Assembly: GCA_050950205.1 (NCBI GenBank)
Contig: JBMNHF010000019.1
Span: forward strand, 1-64,000
Reading direction: 5' to 3'
DNA: 64,000 nucleotides
DNA from: WRAV01 sp050950205
GTDB taxonomy: Bacteria > Bacillota > Clostridia > Oscillospirales > Ruminococcaceae
Shown here: positions 55,173 to 63,876 of the stretch, in pieces
Layout: every line of letters begins with the position of its first letter
How positions within the stretch are numbered: position 1 is the stretch's first letter
Made by a program: the position numbers and the translations under genes
Notes under the pieces: generated by a model
Seen by the model: only the letters and a program-made list of their open reading frames with translations
Databases searched by the model: none
What the model was told of the DNA's origin: nothing

Positions 55173-56012
55173 ATGAACACAGTAAAGCAACTGTTAAAAC
55201 ATAAAAACTTTATGTTCAAGCTGGGCCTTGCCATCTGCATCGGCTGGATTTTGATTGCCATTTTGGCTCCGCTGCTGGTACCCTATCACCCCATCACCCA
55301 TCAGAATATGGCCGGGCGCTTTCAGCCCCCCAGCGCCCAGCACTGGTTTGGAACCGACAGCCTTGGCCGGGATGTGTTTAGCCGGGTGCTGTACGGCAGC
55401 CGTATTTCCATCACCGCCGGGGTGGTTACCGTCCTAATCTCCTTTTTGGTGGGCATTTTGTTTGGAGGAATTTCCGGCTATGTGGGTGGCGTGGTGGACG
55501 ATGTGATGATGCGCTTTAGCGAAATGGTGCAGTCCTTCCCGCCCCTGATTCTCGCCATGGTGATTGCGGCGGCTTTGGGGCCCAACATCAGCAACTCCAT
55601 CCTGGCCATGGCCATCATCTGGTGGCCCAACTACGCCCGGCTTACCCGGAGCATTGTGATTTCCGTCAAGGAAAACGACTACGTCACCGCCAGCCGCATT
55701 TTGGGAGCATCCCACCTGCGGATTTTGTATCGGGAGATTCTGCCCAACAGCGTAGGGCCCATGGCTGTTATGGCCACGCTGGATTTGGGAAACGCTATTT
55801 TGATGTTTTCGGGCCTTTCCTTTTTGGGGCTGGGGGTACAGCCTCCCATGGCAGAGTGGGGCGCTATGGTCAGCGACGGCGTTCTCACCTTTAACTACTG
55901 GTGGATTTCCACCTTTCCGGGGCTTGCGATTTTCAGTGTCGCCATCGGCGCCAACTTTATTGGTGACGGCCTGCGGGATTATCTGGACCCCAGAATGCGC
56001 AAACGGACCTAA
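55173..56012 (+). CDS. Peptide ABC permease, DppC type
   Basis: 279 residues. FQPPSAQHWFGTDSLGRDVF is the hallmark of DppC/OppC, and VTASRILGASHLRILYREIL is the ATPase-contact loop. Six helices are visible. AGAAGGAGG precedes the ATG. It pairs with the upstream permease. Confidence 0.94.
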   Translation: MNTVKQLLKHKNFMFKLGLAICIGWILIAILAPLLVPYHPITHQNMAGRFQPPSAQHWFGTDSLGRDVFSRVLYGSRISITAGVVTVLISFLVGILFGGISGYVGGVVDDVMMRFSEMVQSFPPLILAMVIAAALGPNISNSILAMAIIWWPNYARLTRSIVISVKENDYVTASRILGASHLRILYREILPNSVGPMAVMATLDLGNAILMFSGLSFLGLGVQPPMAEWGAMVSDGVLTFNYWWISTFPGLAIFSVAIGANFIGDGLRDYLDPRMRKRT

Positions 56013-56032
56013 TGGGGCAGGAGGAATGAATT

Positions 56033-56362
56033 ATGGAAAAAGTTGTGTTGGAACAAGTGCCGGTAACCGGGCTGCCCCTGTATGAAATGCAGCAGCTGTT
56101 CCACCTTGCCGGACAGTACAGCGACATTCGCATCAGTTACATCACCCTGCTGCCGGGCAAACGGGTGCCCGAAAGCGGCACCGGTGCCCATGAACAGGAC
56201 GAGTACTCCTTCTTTCTCGAAGGGGAAGTATATACCGAAAGCGGAGACTTTAAGGGAACCTGCCGTCAAGGAGAGGCTACCCTTATCCCCCGCGGGGAGC
56301 AACACTGGTGTGAAAACCGCACCGACAAACCCTGCCGGCTGGTTTGTGTTCTGGCAAAGTAA
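56033..56362 (+). CDS. Cupin-domain protein
   Basis: 109 residues forming a single small beta barrel. The two cupin motifs are recognisable as GAHEQDEYSFFLEGEVYTES and LIPRGEQHWCENRTDKPC, holding Glu and His metal-ligand candidates. Such proteins bind small ligands or metals. It lies 20 bases after the permease and 28 before the peptidase gene, with GCAGGAGG upstream. It may sense or modify the peptide product, but the function is unknown. Confidence 0.8.
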   Translation: MEKVVLEQVPVTGLPLYEMQQLFHLAGQYSDIRISYITLLPGKRVPESGTGAHEQDEYSFFLEGEVYTESGDFKGTCRQGEATLIPRGEQHWCENRTDKPCRLVCVLAK

Positions 56363-56390
56363 CAGGTTCCCAACAAGGAGATAAGCGTTT

Positions 56391-57461
56391 ATGAAGGAGC
56401 AGCGGCTGCAGCGAGTGATCGAATACATGGAACAGGCAGACTTGGAGCAGATTGTCATCTCCTCCCCTGCCTCGGTCTATTACCTCACCGGCTATTGGGT
56501 AGAACCCCATGAGCGGATGCTGGCCCTGTATCTGGACCGGTGGGGCAAAGTCATTCTGTTTGCTAACTCCATCTTTGGGCTGAACGATACGCCGGAAATT
56601 CCGCTGGTCTGCCACGGAGATTCGGAGCATCCCGTTGCCGATCTTGCAAAAGTGGTAAGGCCGGGCCAGTTGGGGATTGATAAATTTTGGTACAGTAAAT
56701 TTCTCATTGGACTGATGGAGCTGCGCCGGGATATGGTACCCGTTGTGGGCTCCCATCCGGTGGATTTGGCCCGCCAGCAAAAGGACAGCACAGAGCAGGA
56801 AAAGCTGCGGGCAAACTCCTTGATCAACGACAAGGTCATGGCCTCGGCGATCGCCCTGCTTCGAGAGGGCGTCACCGAAAACGAGCTGGCCTCTGCCGTC
56901 AATAAATTGTTCCTGCAACACGGTGCCGACGGCGAGGGCCCCCAGCTGGTCTGCTTTGGAGCCGGCGGCGCTGACCCTCATCACAGCCCCGACGGCACCG
57001 CCCTAAGGCCGGGGGACAGCGTCACCATCGACATCTTCACCCCCATTGGGCGGTACTGGTGTGATATGACCCGCACCGTGTTTTACAAAACCGTTTCGGA
57101 AAAGCAGCGGCAGGTCTACCAGCTGGTCAAGCTGGCCAGCGAGGCGGCCATTTCCAAAATAAAGCCGGGGGTTTTGCTTTCCGACTTGGACAAAGCCGCC
57201 AGAGACATTATTACAGAGGGCGGCTACGGCCCCTACTTTACCCATCGGCTGGGGCACGGCATCGGCTTGGACTGCCACGAACCCCCCGATGTCAGCGGCA
57301 CCTCCCACGTTGTGGCGAAGCCGGGAATGGTATTTTCGGTGGAGCCGGGCATCTACTTGCCGGGGGAATTCGGGGTTCGCATTGAGGATTTGGTGCTGGT
57401 CACCGAAGATGGCTGCCAGGTGCTCAACCACTACCCCAAAGAGCTGCAGGTCATAGACTAA
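56391..57461 (+). CDS. M24 family Xaa-Pro-type metallopeptidase
   Basis: 356 residues. The creatinase-fold N-domain starts RVIEYMEQADLEQIVISSPA. The pita-bread catalytic domain shows the five metal ligands in SVTIDIFTPIGRYWCDMTRT (two Asp), HRLGHGIGLDCHEPP (His), FSVEPGIY (Glu) and GVRIEDLVLVT (Glu). It hydrolyses Xaa-Pro or related dipeptides, fitting the peptide importer encoded upstream in the same unit. The end is marked by a terminator. Confidence 0.9.
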   Translation: MKEQRLQRVIEYMEQADLEQIVISSPASVYYLTGYWVEPHERMLALYLDRWGKVILFANSIFGLNDTPEIPLVCHGDSEHPVADLAKVVRPGQLGIDKFWYSKFLIGLMELRRDMVPVVGSHPVDLARQQKDSTEQEKLRANSLINDKVMASAIALLREGVTENELASAVNKLFLQHGADGEGPQLVCFGAGGADPHHSPDGTALRPGDSVTIDIFTPIGRYWCDMTRTVFYKTVSEKQRQVYQLVKLASEAAISKIKPGVLLSDLDKAARDIITEGGYGPYFTHRLGHGIGLDCHEPPDVSGTSHVVAKPGMVFSVEPGIYLPGEFGVRIEDLVLVTEDGCQVLNHYPKELQVID

Positions 57462-57465
57462 AACA

Positions 57466-57512
57466 ATCACAGGAGACTGCCAAAAAGTGCAGCCTCCTGT
57501 TGTTGTTTGGGC
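57466..57512 (+). terminator. Terminator of the peptide operon
   Basis: CACAGGAG...GC, loop CAAAAAGT, GC...CTCCTGTTGTTGTTTG: a bulged stem with a T/G-rich tail. Confidence 0.65.
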
Positions 57513-57717
57513 AAATGCAAGTTCTGCCGGCTGCGTTTTTCGTTGTGGAAAGAAGGTTATTGCTCCACTTTTCATGGACAAGCACACTGCAGCGGACAGA
57601 AGGTTTCAAGCTGGTCTTTTCTCCAGCTAAGGACTTCTGAATGACGAGATTTGGGATGGCAAAAAAGAAAGATTTATGCTATGATGTTGTAAAATCTCCC
57701 AGAAAGGTGTGTTTGGG

Positions 57718-58524
57718 ATGCAAGCTTTGTTGAATCTTCACCCAGTACTGCTGGCCGGCCTGGCCGGGCTGTTTACCTGGGGAATGACCGCAGCCGGCTC
57801 ATCGCTGGTGTTTTTCTTCAAATCTTTGGACAAGCGGGTCACCAACCTGATGCTTGGTTTTGCCGCCGGTGTAATGATTGCTGCCAGCTTTTGGTCTTTG
57901 CTGGCCCCCGCCATTGAGCTTTCGGAGCATATGGGGTTTTTCTCCTTTTTTCCCGCTTTGGTGGGCTTTTTGTGCGGCGGACTCTTTTTGTGGGGGCTGG
58001 ATAAGGTGATTCCCCACCTGCACTTGGGTTTCCCTGACGAAAAATCGGAAGGCGGTGCTTCTGCCTCTCACACCCGCACTTTTTTGTTGATGCTGGCCAT
58101 TACCCTACACAACATTCCCGAAGGGTTGGCGGTGGGGGTGGCCTTTGGTGCCGTAGGCGGAGACAAGACCCTGCTTTTGTCTGCCATGGTGCTGGCTTTG
58201 GGCATCGGTATTCAAAACTTTCCCGAAGGTGCGGCGGTTTCCATTCCCATGCGGGGGATGGGAACTTCCCGGGCTAAGAGCTTTTATTACGGACAGCTTT
58301 CCGCCGTGGTAGAGCCGGTTGCGGCCATTGTGGGTGCCTGGCTGGTCACCTTCATCACTCCGGTACTCCCCTATGCTCTGTCCTTTGCCGCAGGCGCCAT
58401 GATTTTTGTGGTGGTGGAGGAGTTGATTCCCGAGTCTCAGGTGGGGGATGGTTCCGACCTTTCGGCACTGGGTACCATGGCGGGCTTTGCGGTGATGATG
58501 GTGCTGGATGTGGCGCTTGGTTGA
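57718..58524 (+). CDS. ZIP family metal transporter
   Basis: 268 residues, about eight helices. The metal-binding helices carry MLAITLHNIPEGLAVGVAFG and GIQNFPEGAAVSIPMRG, and a His-containing loop (PHLHLGFPDEKS) follows helix 3. ZIP proteins import zinc, iron or manganese. ATG 57718 follows AGAAAGG by ten bases. The GTG at 57709 is too close. It is monocistronic with its own terminator. Confidence 0.92.
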   Translation: MQALLNLHPVLLAGLAGLFTWGMTAAGSSLVFFFKSLDKRVTNLMLGFAAGVMIAASFWSLLAPAIELSEHMGFFSFFPALVGFLCGGLFLWGLDKVIPHLHLGFPDEKSEGGASASHTRTFLLMLAITLHNIPEGLAVGVAFGAVGGDKTLLLSAMVLALGIGIQNFPEGAAVSIPMRGMGTSRAKSFYYGQLSAVVEPVAAIVGAWLVTFITPVLPYALSFAAGAMIFVVVEELIPESQVGDGSDLSALGTMAGFAVMMVLDVALG

Positions 58525-58577
58525 GCCGTTTTGCCAGTTTGGTATCCCCTTAGTAATCTGATAGCAACCTTAAGCAG

Positions 58578-58622
58578 AAAGCTCCCACTGCAGTGCAACA
58601 GCTGCAGCGGGAGCTTTTTTGG
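58578..58622 (+). terminator. Terminator of the ZIP gene
   Basis: AAAGCTCCC-CTGCAG and CTGCAG-GGGAGCTTTTTT form a stem with one mismatch and a T run. Confidence 0.9.
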
Positions 58623-58713
58623 GCTGAAACCCTCTGGGAAAAAGAGGCAAAAGTAAATCATTGCAAGCTGGCTGCCGGCGCTTAGGGGAAACTTCCTAAG
58701 TGTTTGACCAGCC

Positions 58714-59136
58714 TTACACCTTGCGGATAAAGGCAGTGCGGCAGCGGCTGCAGGTCACCTCAATTTTCCCCTTGCCTTTGGGCACGCGAAGATGCTGGCC
58801 GCAAGAAGGACATTTGAGATAGCGATACACCTTCCAGTCCCGAAAGCGGTTGCGCAACATCCTGCCCCTGGCTTTTCCCTTGTGGACCCAGGAAAGCATC
58901 CACTGATTCTCGCGGCTGCGGGCCGGGTAATTGCGGGAAAACATCCGCCAAAAGGCAAAGACCATGCCAACATAATAAAGCAGCATCAGCAATGGCAGAC
59001 GCACAAGCTGAGCCAACACAGAGCAGAGCAGCGATAAAGCCAGCAGCACAACGGTGAGCTGATCGACACCATACCGCCCCTGAAACACTTTATATAGCGC
59101 TGCCCTCACTCTCTGCCTCCATATTTGCCAGCGCAT
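58714..59136 (-). CDS. Membrane protein with C-terminal zinc ribbon
   Basis: 140 residues. Two adjacent hydrophobic helices (LTVVLLALSLLCSVLAQLV and LLMLLYYVGMVFAFW) precede a basic stretch and a zinc ribbon CPSCGQHLRVPKGKGK...CSRC near the end. ATG 59136 has GAGGGGG upstream; the frame from 59268 begins earlier without support. Proteins of this pattern are common in Clostridia, with no known function. Confidence 0.75.
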   Translation of the reverse strand: MRWQIWRQRVRAALYKVFQGRYGVDQLTVVLLALSLLCSVLAQLVRLPLLMLLYYVGMVFAFWRMFSRNYPARSRENQWMLSWVHKGKARGRMLRNRFRDWKVYRYLKCPSCGQHLRVPKGKGKIEVTCSRCRTAFIRKV

Positions 59137-59204
59137 GGGCAAGCCCCCTCTATGATTCTTTTGTATGTTTTGGGAAGGACAAGAGCATGGCAAGAGCACC
59201 TTGT

Positions 59205-59960
59205 CTAAGAGCTTGTGTCGGAAGTAGAGTGCTGTTTTTCGTGCAGAATTTCTCGCAGTTGCTGGCAAAGAGAAGAAAGCAGCTTTCCGTTGCTGGGAGG
59301 CCTTTTATGGTCGTCAAATCCCAGATGCAGTTGCAGCGTTTTTCCATCCCCTTTGGACCATGCGTAGCGAATGGCATCCCGGATGTTCTTTTCCACGTTC
59401 ATGGGTGTGGTAGATTGGGTTTTTGCGACGTGTGGATATACTTTTTTGGTGAGAGCCTTATGGGAATTCTCCTCCCGAAAGAGCATCTGTACGCATTCCA
59501 CAATGCAATCATAGCCACGGTGCTTGGGAGAAAAGCCGCAATCCCGCAACAGGCGCACCAGCTCGGGATATAAATTTTCCTCCCGTTCCAGATTGCGGTA
59601 AAGGGAGTGCAGGTTAAGCATGCAGTCTGCAATGTTCATTTCGCTCATGCTCTTGTCAAAAACGTACATGGCCCCCTTGCGCAGAAAGAGTTGCTCCCAG
59701 CTGGAAGTGCGCTGTCCCATGCAGATAAAAATAGCCGGGCGGCGAGGAAGATGCAACTGCGAAAGATAGTCCAACAACCAGGCTGCCCGATCGCCGAGAC
59801 CCACCTCCATCAGCAAAATGTCCGGTTGCACCGCAAGCAGCTTGTTAAACACTTCATGGGGATTAAAAAAGGAGTGTTTTGCATAGATGTTTTCTTGGCG
59901 CAACGCCCTATCGTAATACCTAAACGATTCTTGATTGTCTGTAATAATCAAAGCTGTCAA
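59205..59960 (-). CDS. Spo0A-family regulator with degenerate receiver
   Basis: A 251-residue protein. The C-terminal third is a Spo0A-type DNA-binding domain: HRGYDCIVECVQMLFREENS, TKKVYPHVAKTQSTTPMNVE and KNIRDAIRYAWSKGD follow Spo0A helix by helix. The N-terminal receiver is degenerate: the acidic pair is TD (DN at residues 8-9), the phospho-acceptor position is Glu52 (ILLMEVGLG), and the switch threonine and lysine are not in place. TTG 59960 is preceded by AGGAGG. It may act without phosphorylation. A genuine Spo0A may exist elsewhere in the genome. Confidence 0.8.
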   Translation of the reverse strand: MTALIITDNQESFRYYDRALRQENIYAKHSFFNPHEVFNKLLAVQPDILLMEVGLGDRAAWLLDYLSQLHLPRRPAIFICMGQRTSSWEQLFLRKGAMYVFDKSMSEMNIADCMLNLHSLYRNLEREENLYPELVRLLRDCGFSPKHRGYDCIVECVQMLFREENSHKALTKKVYPHVAKTQSTTPMNVEKNIRDAIRYAWSKGDGKTLQLHLGFDDHKRPPSNGKLLSSLCQQLREILHEKQHSTSDTSS

Positions 59961-60171
59961 CGCAAAAATCCTCCTGATTACAACCGCCAAATTTGGCGAA
60001 AATCAGATCGAATCCTATACTTTCCACTGATGTCATATGCTTTGGCAGAGGCATTTTACGTCTTTTCCTCTGCCATGGGAATGCTGTGTCCTGGGTTTTT
60101 CGCTGCTTGGTGCTCTTTGGTTCATAGCACCATCTCAAGGGCCAGAGTGCTGCGCGGCGCATAACTTAGCA

Positions 60172-60203
60172 AAAGTCCCCTGTTCGAGAGAACAGGGGAC
60201 TTA
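60172..60203 (-). terminator. Terminator of rpsB-tsf
   Basis: AAGTCCCCTGTTC and GAACAGGGGACTT form a 13-bp perfect stem with a TCTC loop, followed by TTGC on the minus strand. Confidence 0.85.
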
Positions 60204-60221
60204 TTAAACACACAACCTTGC

Positions 60222-61124
60222 TTACTTCATCATGCTGGCAACTTCATCGGCAAAGTTGTCTTCTCTCTTTTCCAGCCCCTCGCCCTTTTCAAAGCGGGCA
60301 AAGCGGACAATTTTAATGCTGCCACCCAGAGCCTTTGCGGTGGCTTCGGTGTACTGGCCAACGCTCTGGTCCCCGTCCTTGACAAAAGGCTGATCCACAA
60401 GGCAGACTTCCTTGTAGAATTTGTTAATCCGGCCTGCCACCATCTTTTCGGCGATGTTCTGGGGCTTGCCCTCATTCATGGCCTGTGCGGTGAGAATTTC
60501 CTTCTCCTTGTTGAGCACCTCGGCGGGAACGTCTTCCTTGCTGACATACTGGGGGCCAACGGCCGCAATCTGCATGGCAATGTCCTTGCCATAAGCCTCG
60601 AACTCGGCCTTGTCTCCCAGATCGGTGTCAAACTGCACCAATACGCCAATGCGTCCACCACCGTGAACGTAGCTGGTGCAAACGCCCTCGTACCGCTCAA
60701 ACCGGCGGACTTTCAGGTTTTCGCCAATGACCAGAATCTTATCCTGCAAAGCAGCCTGCACCGTTTGGTCCGAACCAGCCAGCTTGCAGTTCAGCAGAGC
60801 GTCCAGGTCGGCAGGATTTTCTGCAATCACCGTATCGGCCACTGCTTTGACAAAGTTCATAAACTCTTCGTTTTTTGCAACAAAGTCGGTCTCGGAGTTT
60901 ACCTCCACCACCGCACCTACATTGCCTGTTACGGTGGAGTAAACTACACCCTCGGCAGCGATGCGGCCGGCTTTTTTAGCGGCAGCGGCAAGTCCTTTTT
61001 CCCGCAGCAGCTCAATAGCCTTTTCCATATCTCCGCCTGCTTCGGTCAGGGCCTTTTTGCAGTCCATCATTCCAACGCCGGTTTTCTCCCGCAGGCTTTG
61101 AACATCCTTAGCGGTAAATGCCAT
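60222..61124 (-). CDS. tsf: Elongation factor Ts
   Basis: A 300-residue nucleotide-exchange factor for EF-Tu. The start AFTAKDVQSLREKTGVGMMD with CKKALTEAGGDMEKAIELLR is the UBA domain, and SETDFVAKNEEFMNFVKAVA is the core motif. The gene order rpsB-tsf is universal, and the terminator follows. Confidence 0.98.
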   Translation of the reverse strand: MAFTAKDVQSLREKTGVGMMDCKKALTEAGGDMEKAIELLREKGLAAAAKKAGRIAAEGVVYSTVTGNVGAVVEVNSETDFVAKNEEFMNFVKAVADTVIAENPADLDALLNCKLAGSDQTVQAALQDKILVIGENLKVRRFERYEGVCTSYVHGGGRIGVLVQFDTDLGDKAEFEAYGKDIAMQIAAVGPQYVSKEDVPAEVLNKEKEILTAQAMNEGKPQNIAEKMVAGRINKFYKEVCLVDQPFVKDGDQSVGQYTEATAKALGGSIKIVRFARFEKGEGLEKREDNFADEVASMMK

Positions 61125-61165
61125 TGATATGCACTCTCCTTATTTCAGTAGTCGTATGCAGCTTC

Positions 61166-61924
61166 TTAATACTGCCGGGCAGCCTCGGCCTCTTCCTCGG
61201 CCATATCGGCATCCTCCTGCTCGGATGCAGCGGCAGCGTCCCGGCCCTGCTGTCCCTCGATGAGAGCGTTGGCCATAATCTGGCTGATCAGCTTGACAGC
61301 GCGGATAGCGTCGTCGTTGCCGGGGATGATATAATCAATTTCGTCGGGATCGCAGTTGGTATCTACAATGGCCACAACAGGAATATCCAGCTTTTTGGCT
61401 TCGGCCACAGCAATTCTTTCTTTGCGGGGATCGATCACAAAGAGAGCGCCGGGCAACTTTTCCATTGTTTTGATGCCGCCCAAAAATTTCTCAAGCTTTT
61501 CAATTTCCAATGTCAGCTTGGCAACTTCCTTTTTGGTCAGCTTGTCAAAGGTGCCGTCTTCTTCCATGGCACGCAGTCTGGCAAGGCGCTCGATCCGAGT
61601 GCGAATGGTGTTAAAGTTTGTGAGCATGCCGCCCAGCCAACGGGCGTTGACATAGTGGGCGCCTGCACGGGTAGCCTCTTCGCGGATGGATTCGGCAGCC
61701 TGCTTTTTGGTGCCGACAAACAGAATGGTTTCGCCCTGCTCGGCAAGACTTCTGACAAACAGGTAGGCTTCCTCCAGCTTCTTTACCGTCTTTTGCAGGT
61801 CGATGATGTAGATGCCGTTGCGTTCGGTAAAGATGTAGGGTGCCATTTTGGGGTTCCAGCGCCGGGTTTGGTGTCCGAAATGAACGCCCGCCTCCAGAAG
61901 CTGCTTCATGGATACAATGCTCAT
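61166..61924 (-). CDS. rpsB: 30S ribosomal protein S2
   Basis: 252 residues. It starts SIVSMKQLLEAGVHFGHQTR and RWNPKMAPYIFTERNGIYII and contains FVGTKKQAAESIREEA and RLGGMLTNFNTIRTRI-type blocks. The C-terminal extension is short and acidic (EQEDADMAEEEAEAA). ATG 61924 has AAAAGGAGG upstream; the in-frame ATG at 61999 would add the leader reading. Confidence 0.98.
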   Translation of the reverse strand: MSIVSMKQLLEAGVHFGHQTRRWNPKMAPYIFTERNGIYIIDLQKTVKKLEEAYLFVRSLAEQGETILFVGTKKQAAESIREEATRAGAHYVNARWLGGMLTNFNTIRTRIERLARLRAMEEDGTFDKLTKKEVAKLTLEIEKLEKFLGGIKTMEKLPGALFVIDPRKERIAVAEAKKLDIPVVAIVDTNCDPDEIDYIIPGNDDAIRAVKLISQIMANALIEGQQGRDAAAASEQEDADMAEEEAEAARQY

Positions 61925-62074
61925 GTTTTGTTTCCTCCTTTTGGTTGTTCCGCCGCCATCCCGATCAGGCTTCCGCCCCGCCGGAACAATTCCGGCCACC
62001 GCGCGGGCACCTCGTTATGGCGTGTGGATTCATGAATGCCGAATAAGTGTACCACAAATTCTTGTCAGATGCAA
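61925..62074 (-). promoter_or_regulatory. rpsB promoter and leader
   Basis: TTGCAT (62069-62074, minus), 17 bases, TACACT (62046-62051). The leader of about 115 bases holds the hairpin GCCGGAA-TTG-TTCCGGC (61980-61996). S2 leaders in other bacteria are known to carry autoregulatory structures; whether this one does is inference. The stretch 62075-62300 shows no gene and no clear promoter for the next operon. Confidence 0.6.
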
Positions 62075-62300
62075 CTGTTTATGCTATTTTTATCAGCTTT
62101 CCGGCCTTTTATCCCCATCTTAAGCCCGGCAAATGGGAGCATGGAAGAGAAAGGCCTGCCGTTTGCCGGGCTTCTTGGATTGAAACTGGACTTTAACGCC
62201 GATTCCTCGCACTTTTTCCCCGGTGCTTTGGTTATTTGGTGGAACTCGGGACAGGAATATGGTAAACTATGGATGTACAAGCTATGGAGGAGGTGCCAAT

Positions 62301-63680
62301 ATGTCCATCACCGCAGGTTTTTTGGTTCCCCATCCGCCTTTGATTGTTCCTCAGGTGGGACAGGGCCGGGAAAAAGAGATTTCCGCTACCATCCGCAGCT
62401 ACCGCGGTGTGGCCCGGCAGATTGGAGCGCTCTCCCCCCAAACCATCATCCTTTTCACCCCCCATTCCACCGTCTATTCCGACTACATCCACATCTCTCC
62501 GGGAAAGGGCGCTGTGGGCAGTCTGGCCCAGTTTGGCGACCCTTCGCCCATCAAAGTTCGCTATGATGAGGCTTTGGTGCGCCGAGTGGAGCAGCTCTGC
62601 GCAAATGAGCGGCTGCCAGCGGGAACCCTGGGAGAGCGGGAGCCGCAGTTGGATCATGGAACTTTGGTTCCCCTGCATTTTATTCGGGAATACGCCAAAG
62701 ACTTTTCTTTGGTGCGGGTATCGTCCTCCGGGCTTTCCCGGGAGGAGCATTATCGCTTTGGCATGCTTTTGGCCCAGGCAGTGGAGGAGTTGGGGCGCAG
62801 CGCTGTGGTCATTGCCAGCGGCGACCTTTCCCACAAGCTGACCGAGGATGGCCCTTACGGTTTTGCCCCCGAGGGTCCCGCTTTGGACAAGGCGTTGACC
62901 ACCCTTTTGGATCGCGGGGAGTTTGAGGCTTTGTTTGAACTGGATGAAAGCCTTTGTGAGCGGGGTGCAGAATGCGGCCTGCGTCCTCTTTTGATGCTGG
63001 CCGGCGCTCTGGACAAACGCCAGATCCATTCCAAGCTTCTCTCCTACGAGGGGCCTTTTGGAGTAGGTTATGGGGTGGCGGCTTTTGCGGTGGGAGGCCA
63101 AGACCCCAGCCGCAACTTTTTCAGCCGCAGGCGGGAAAAAATCGCTCTGGAAATGGAGCGGATTCGCGCTGGGGAAGATCCTTACGTCAGGCTGGCCCGC
63201 CAGACTCTGGAAGAGTTTGTGGTTCACGGAAAGCTGCCGCCTTTGCCGGAGAATTTGCCCGATGAGATGCGAAACAGCCGGGCGGGAGTTTTTGTCTCCC
63301 TCAAAAAAGGGGGGCAGCTGCGAGGCTGCATTGGCACCACCGGCCCCACGCAACCCAACCTCGCCGAGGAAATTCGCCACAACGCTATTTCCGCAGGCAC
63401 GCGGGATCCCCGGTTTTCCCCGGTGGAGCCTTGGGAACTGGAGGATTTGGTGTACAGTGTGGATGTGCTGGCCCGCCCCGAACCCGCCGACGAGAGCATG
63501 CTGGATCCCCTTCGCTACGGCGTCATTGTGGAAAGGGGAAGCAAGCGGGGGCTGCTTCTTCCCAATTTGGATGGGGTGGACACGGTGGAGGAGCAGATTG
63601 CCATTGCCCGCCACAAGGCCGGAATTTCCGGCGGCAAGCCGGTGAATCTGTTCCGCTTTGAGGTCACCCGCCATACCTGA
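62301..63680 (+). CDS. AmmeMemoRadiSam B-A fusion (MEMO plus AMMECR1)
   Basis: 459 residues. Residues 1 to about 270 form the MEMO/LigB-type dioxygenase-fold domain (SITAGFLVPHPPLIVPQVGQ, LFTPHSTVYSDYIHIS, VVIASGDLSHKLTEDGPYGF). Residues about 275-459 form AMMECR1 (SRAGVFVSLKKGGQLRGCIG, DPRFSPVEPWELEDLVYSVD). Together with a radical SAM protein they define the AmmeMemoRadiSam system, whose natural reaction is unsettled. ATG 62301 follows GGAGGAGG. The fusion of the two components in one chain is known in some anaerobes. The operon continues with a small peptide and amrS. Confidence 0.92.
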   Translation: MSITAGFLVPHPPLIVPQVGQGREKEISATIRSYRGVARQIGALSPQTIILFTPHSTVYSDYIHISPGKGAVGSLAQFGDPSPIKVRYDEALVRRVEQLCANERLPAGTLGEREPQLDHGTLVPLHFIREYAKDFSLVRVSSSGLSREEHYRFGMLLAQAVEELGRSAVVIASGDLSHKLTEDGPYGFAPEGPALDKALTTLLDRGEFEALFELDESLCERGAECGLRPLLMLAGALDKRQIHSKLLSYEGPFGVGYGVAAFAVGGQDPSRNFFSRRREKIALEMERIRAGEDPYVRLARQTLEEFVVHGKLPPLPENLPDEMRNSRAGVFVSLKKGGQLRGCIGTTGPTQPNLAEEIRHNAISAGTRDPRFSPVEPWELEDLVYSVDVLARPEPADESMLDPLRYGVIVERGSKRGLLLPNLDGVDTVEEQIAIARHKAGISGGKPVNLFRFEVTRHT

Positions 63681-63759
63681 GCTGGGATGTCAACTTAAAA
63701 TAAATTATATCCAATCTTGTGAAAGCCAAACCCGACTGTATGGAAAGGAAGGTACCCCT

Positions 63760-63876
63760 ATGAATGCCGATTATAAATTTGCAAGGCAGATGGCCATCAT
63801 CTCCCTGACCTTTGCGGCTGTGATGACTTTGGGCGGGCTTGCCATCAGCTTGTTGCTGGAGCAGAAAAGTCAGTGA
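63760..63876 (+). CDS. Small membrane peptide in the AmmeMemoRadiSam operon
   Basis: 38 residues: MNADYKFARQMAIISLTFAA then VMTLGGLAISLLLEQKSQ, a single hydrophobic helix with charged ends. GGAAGG lies 7-10 bases before the ATG, and the stop overlaps the next start (GTGA), so coupled translation is likely. No family was recognised. It could anchor or stabilise the radical SAM partner at the membrane. Confidence 0.6.
   Translation: MNADYKFARQMAIISLTFAAVMTLGGLAISLLLEQKSQ

Noticed and set aside
57709..57717. GTG start for the ZIP transporter
   Set aside because: It lies within two bases of the ribosome site AGAAAGG; the ATG at 57718 has proper spacing.
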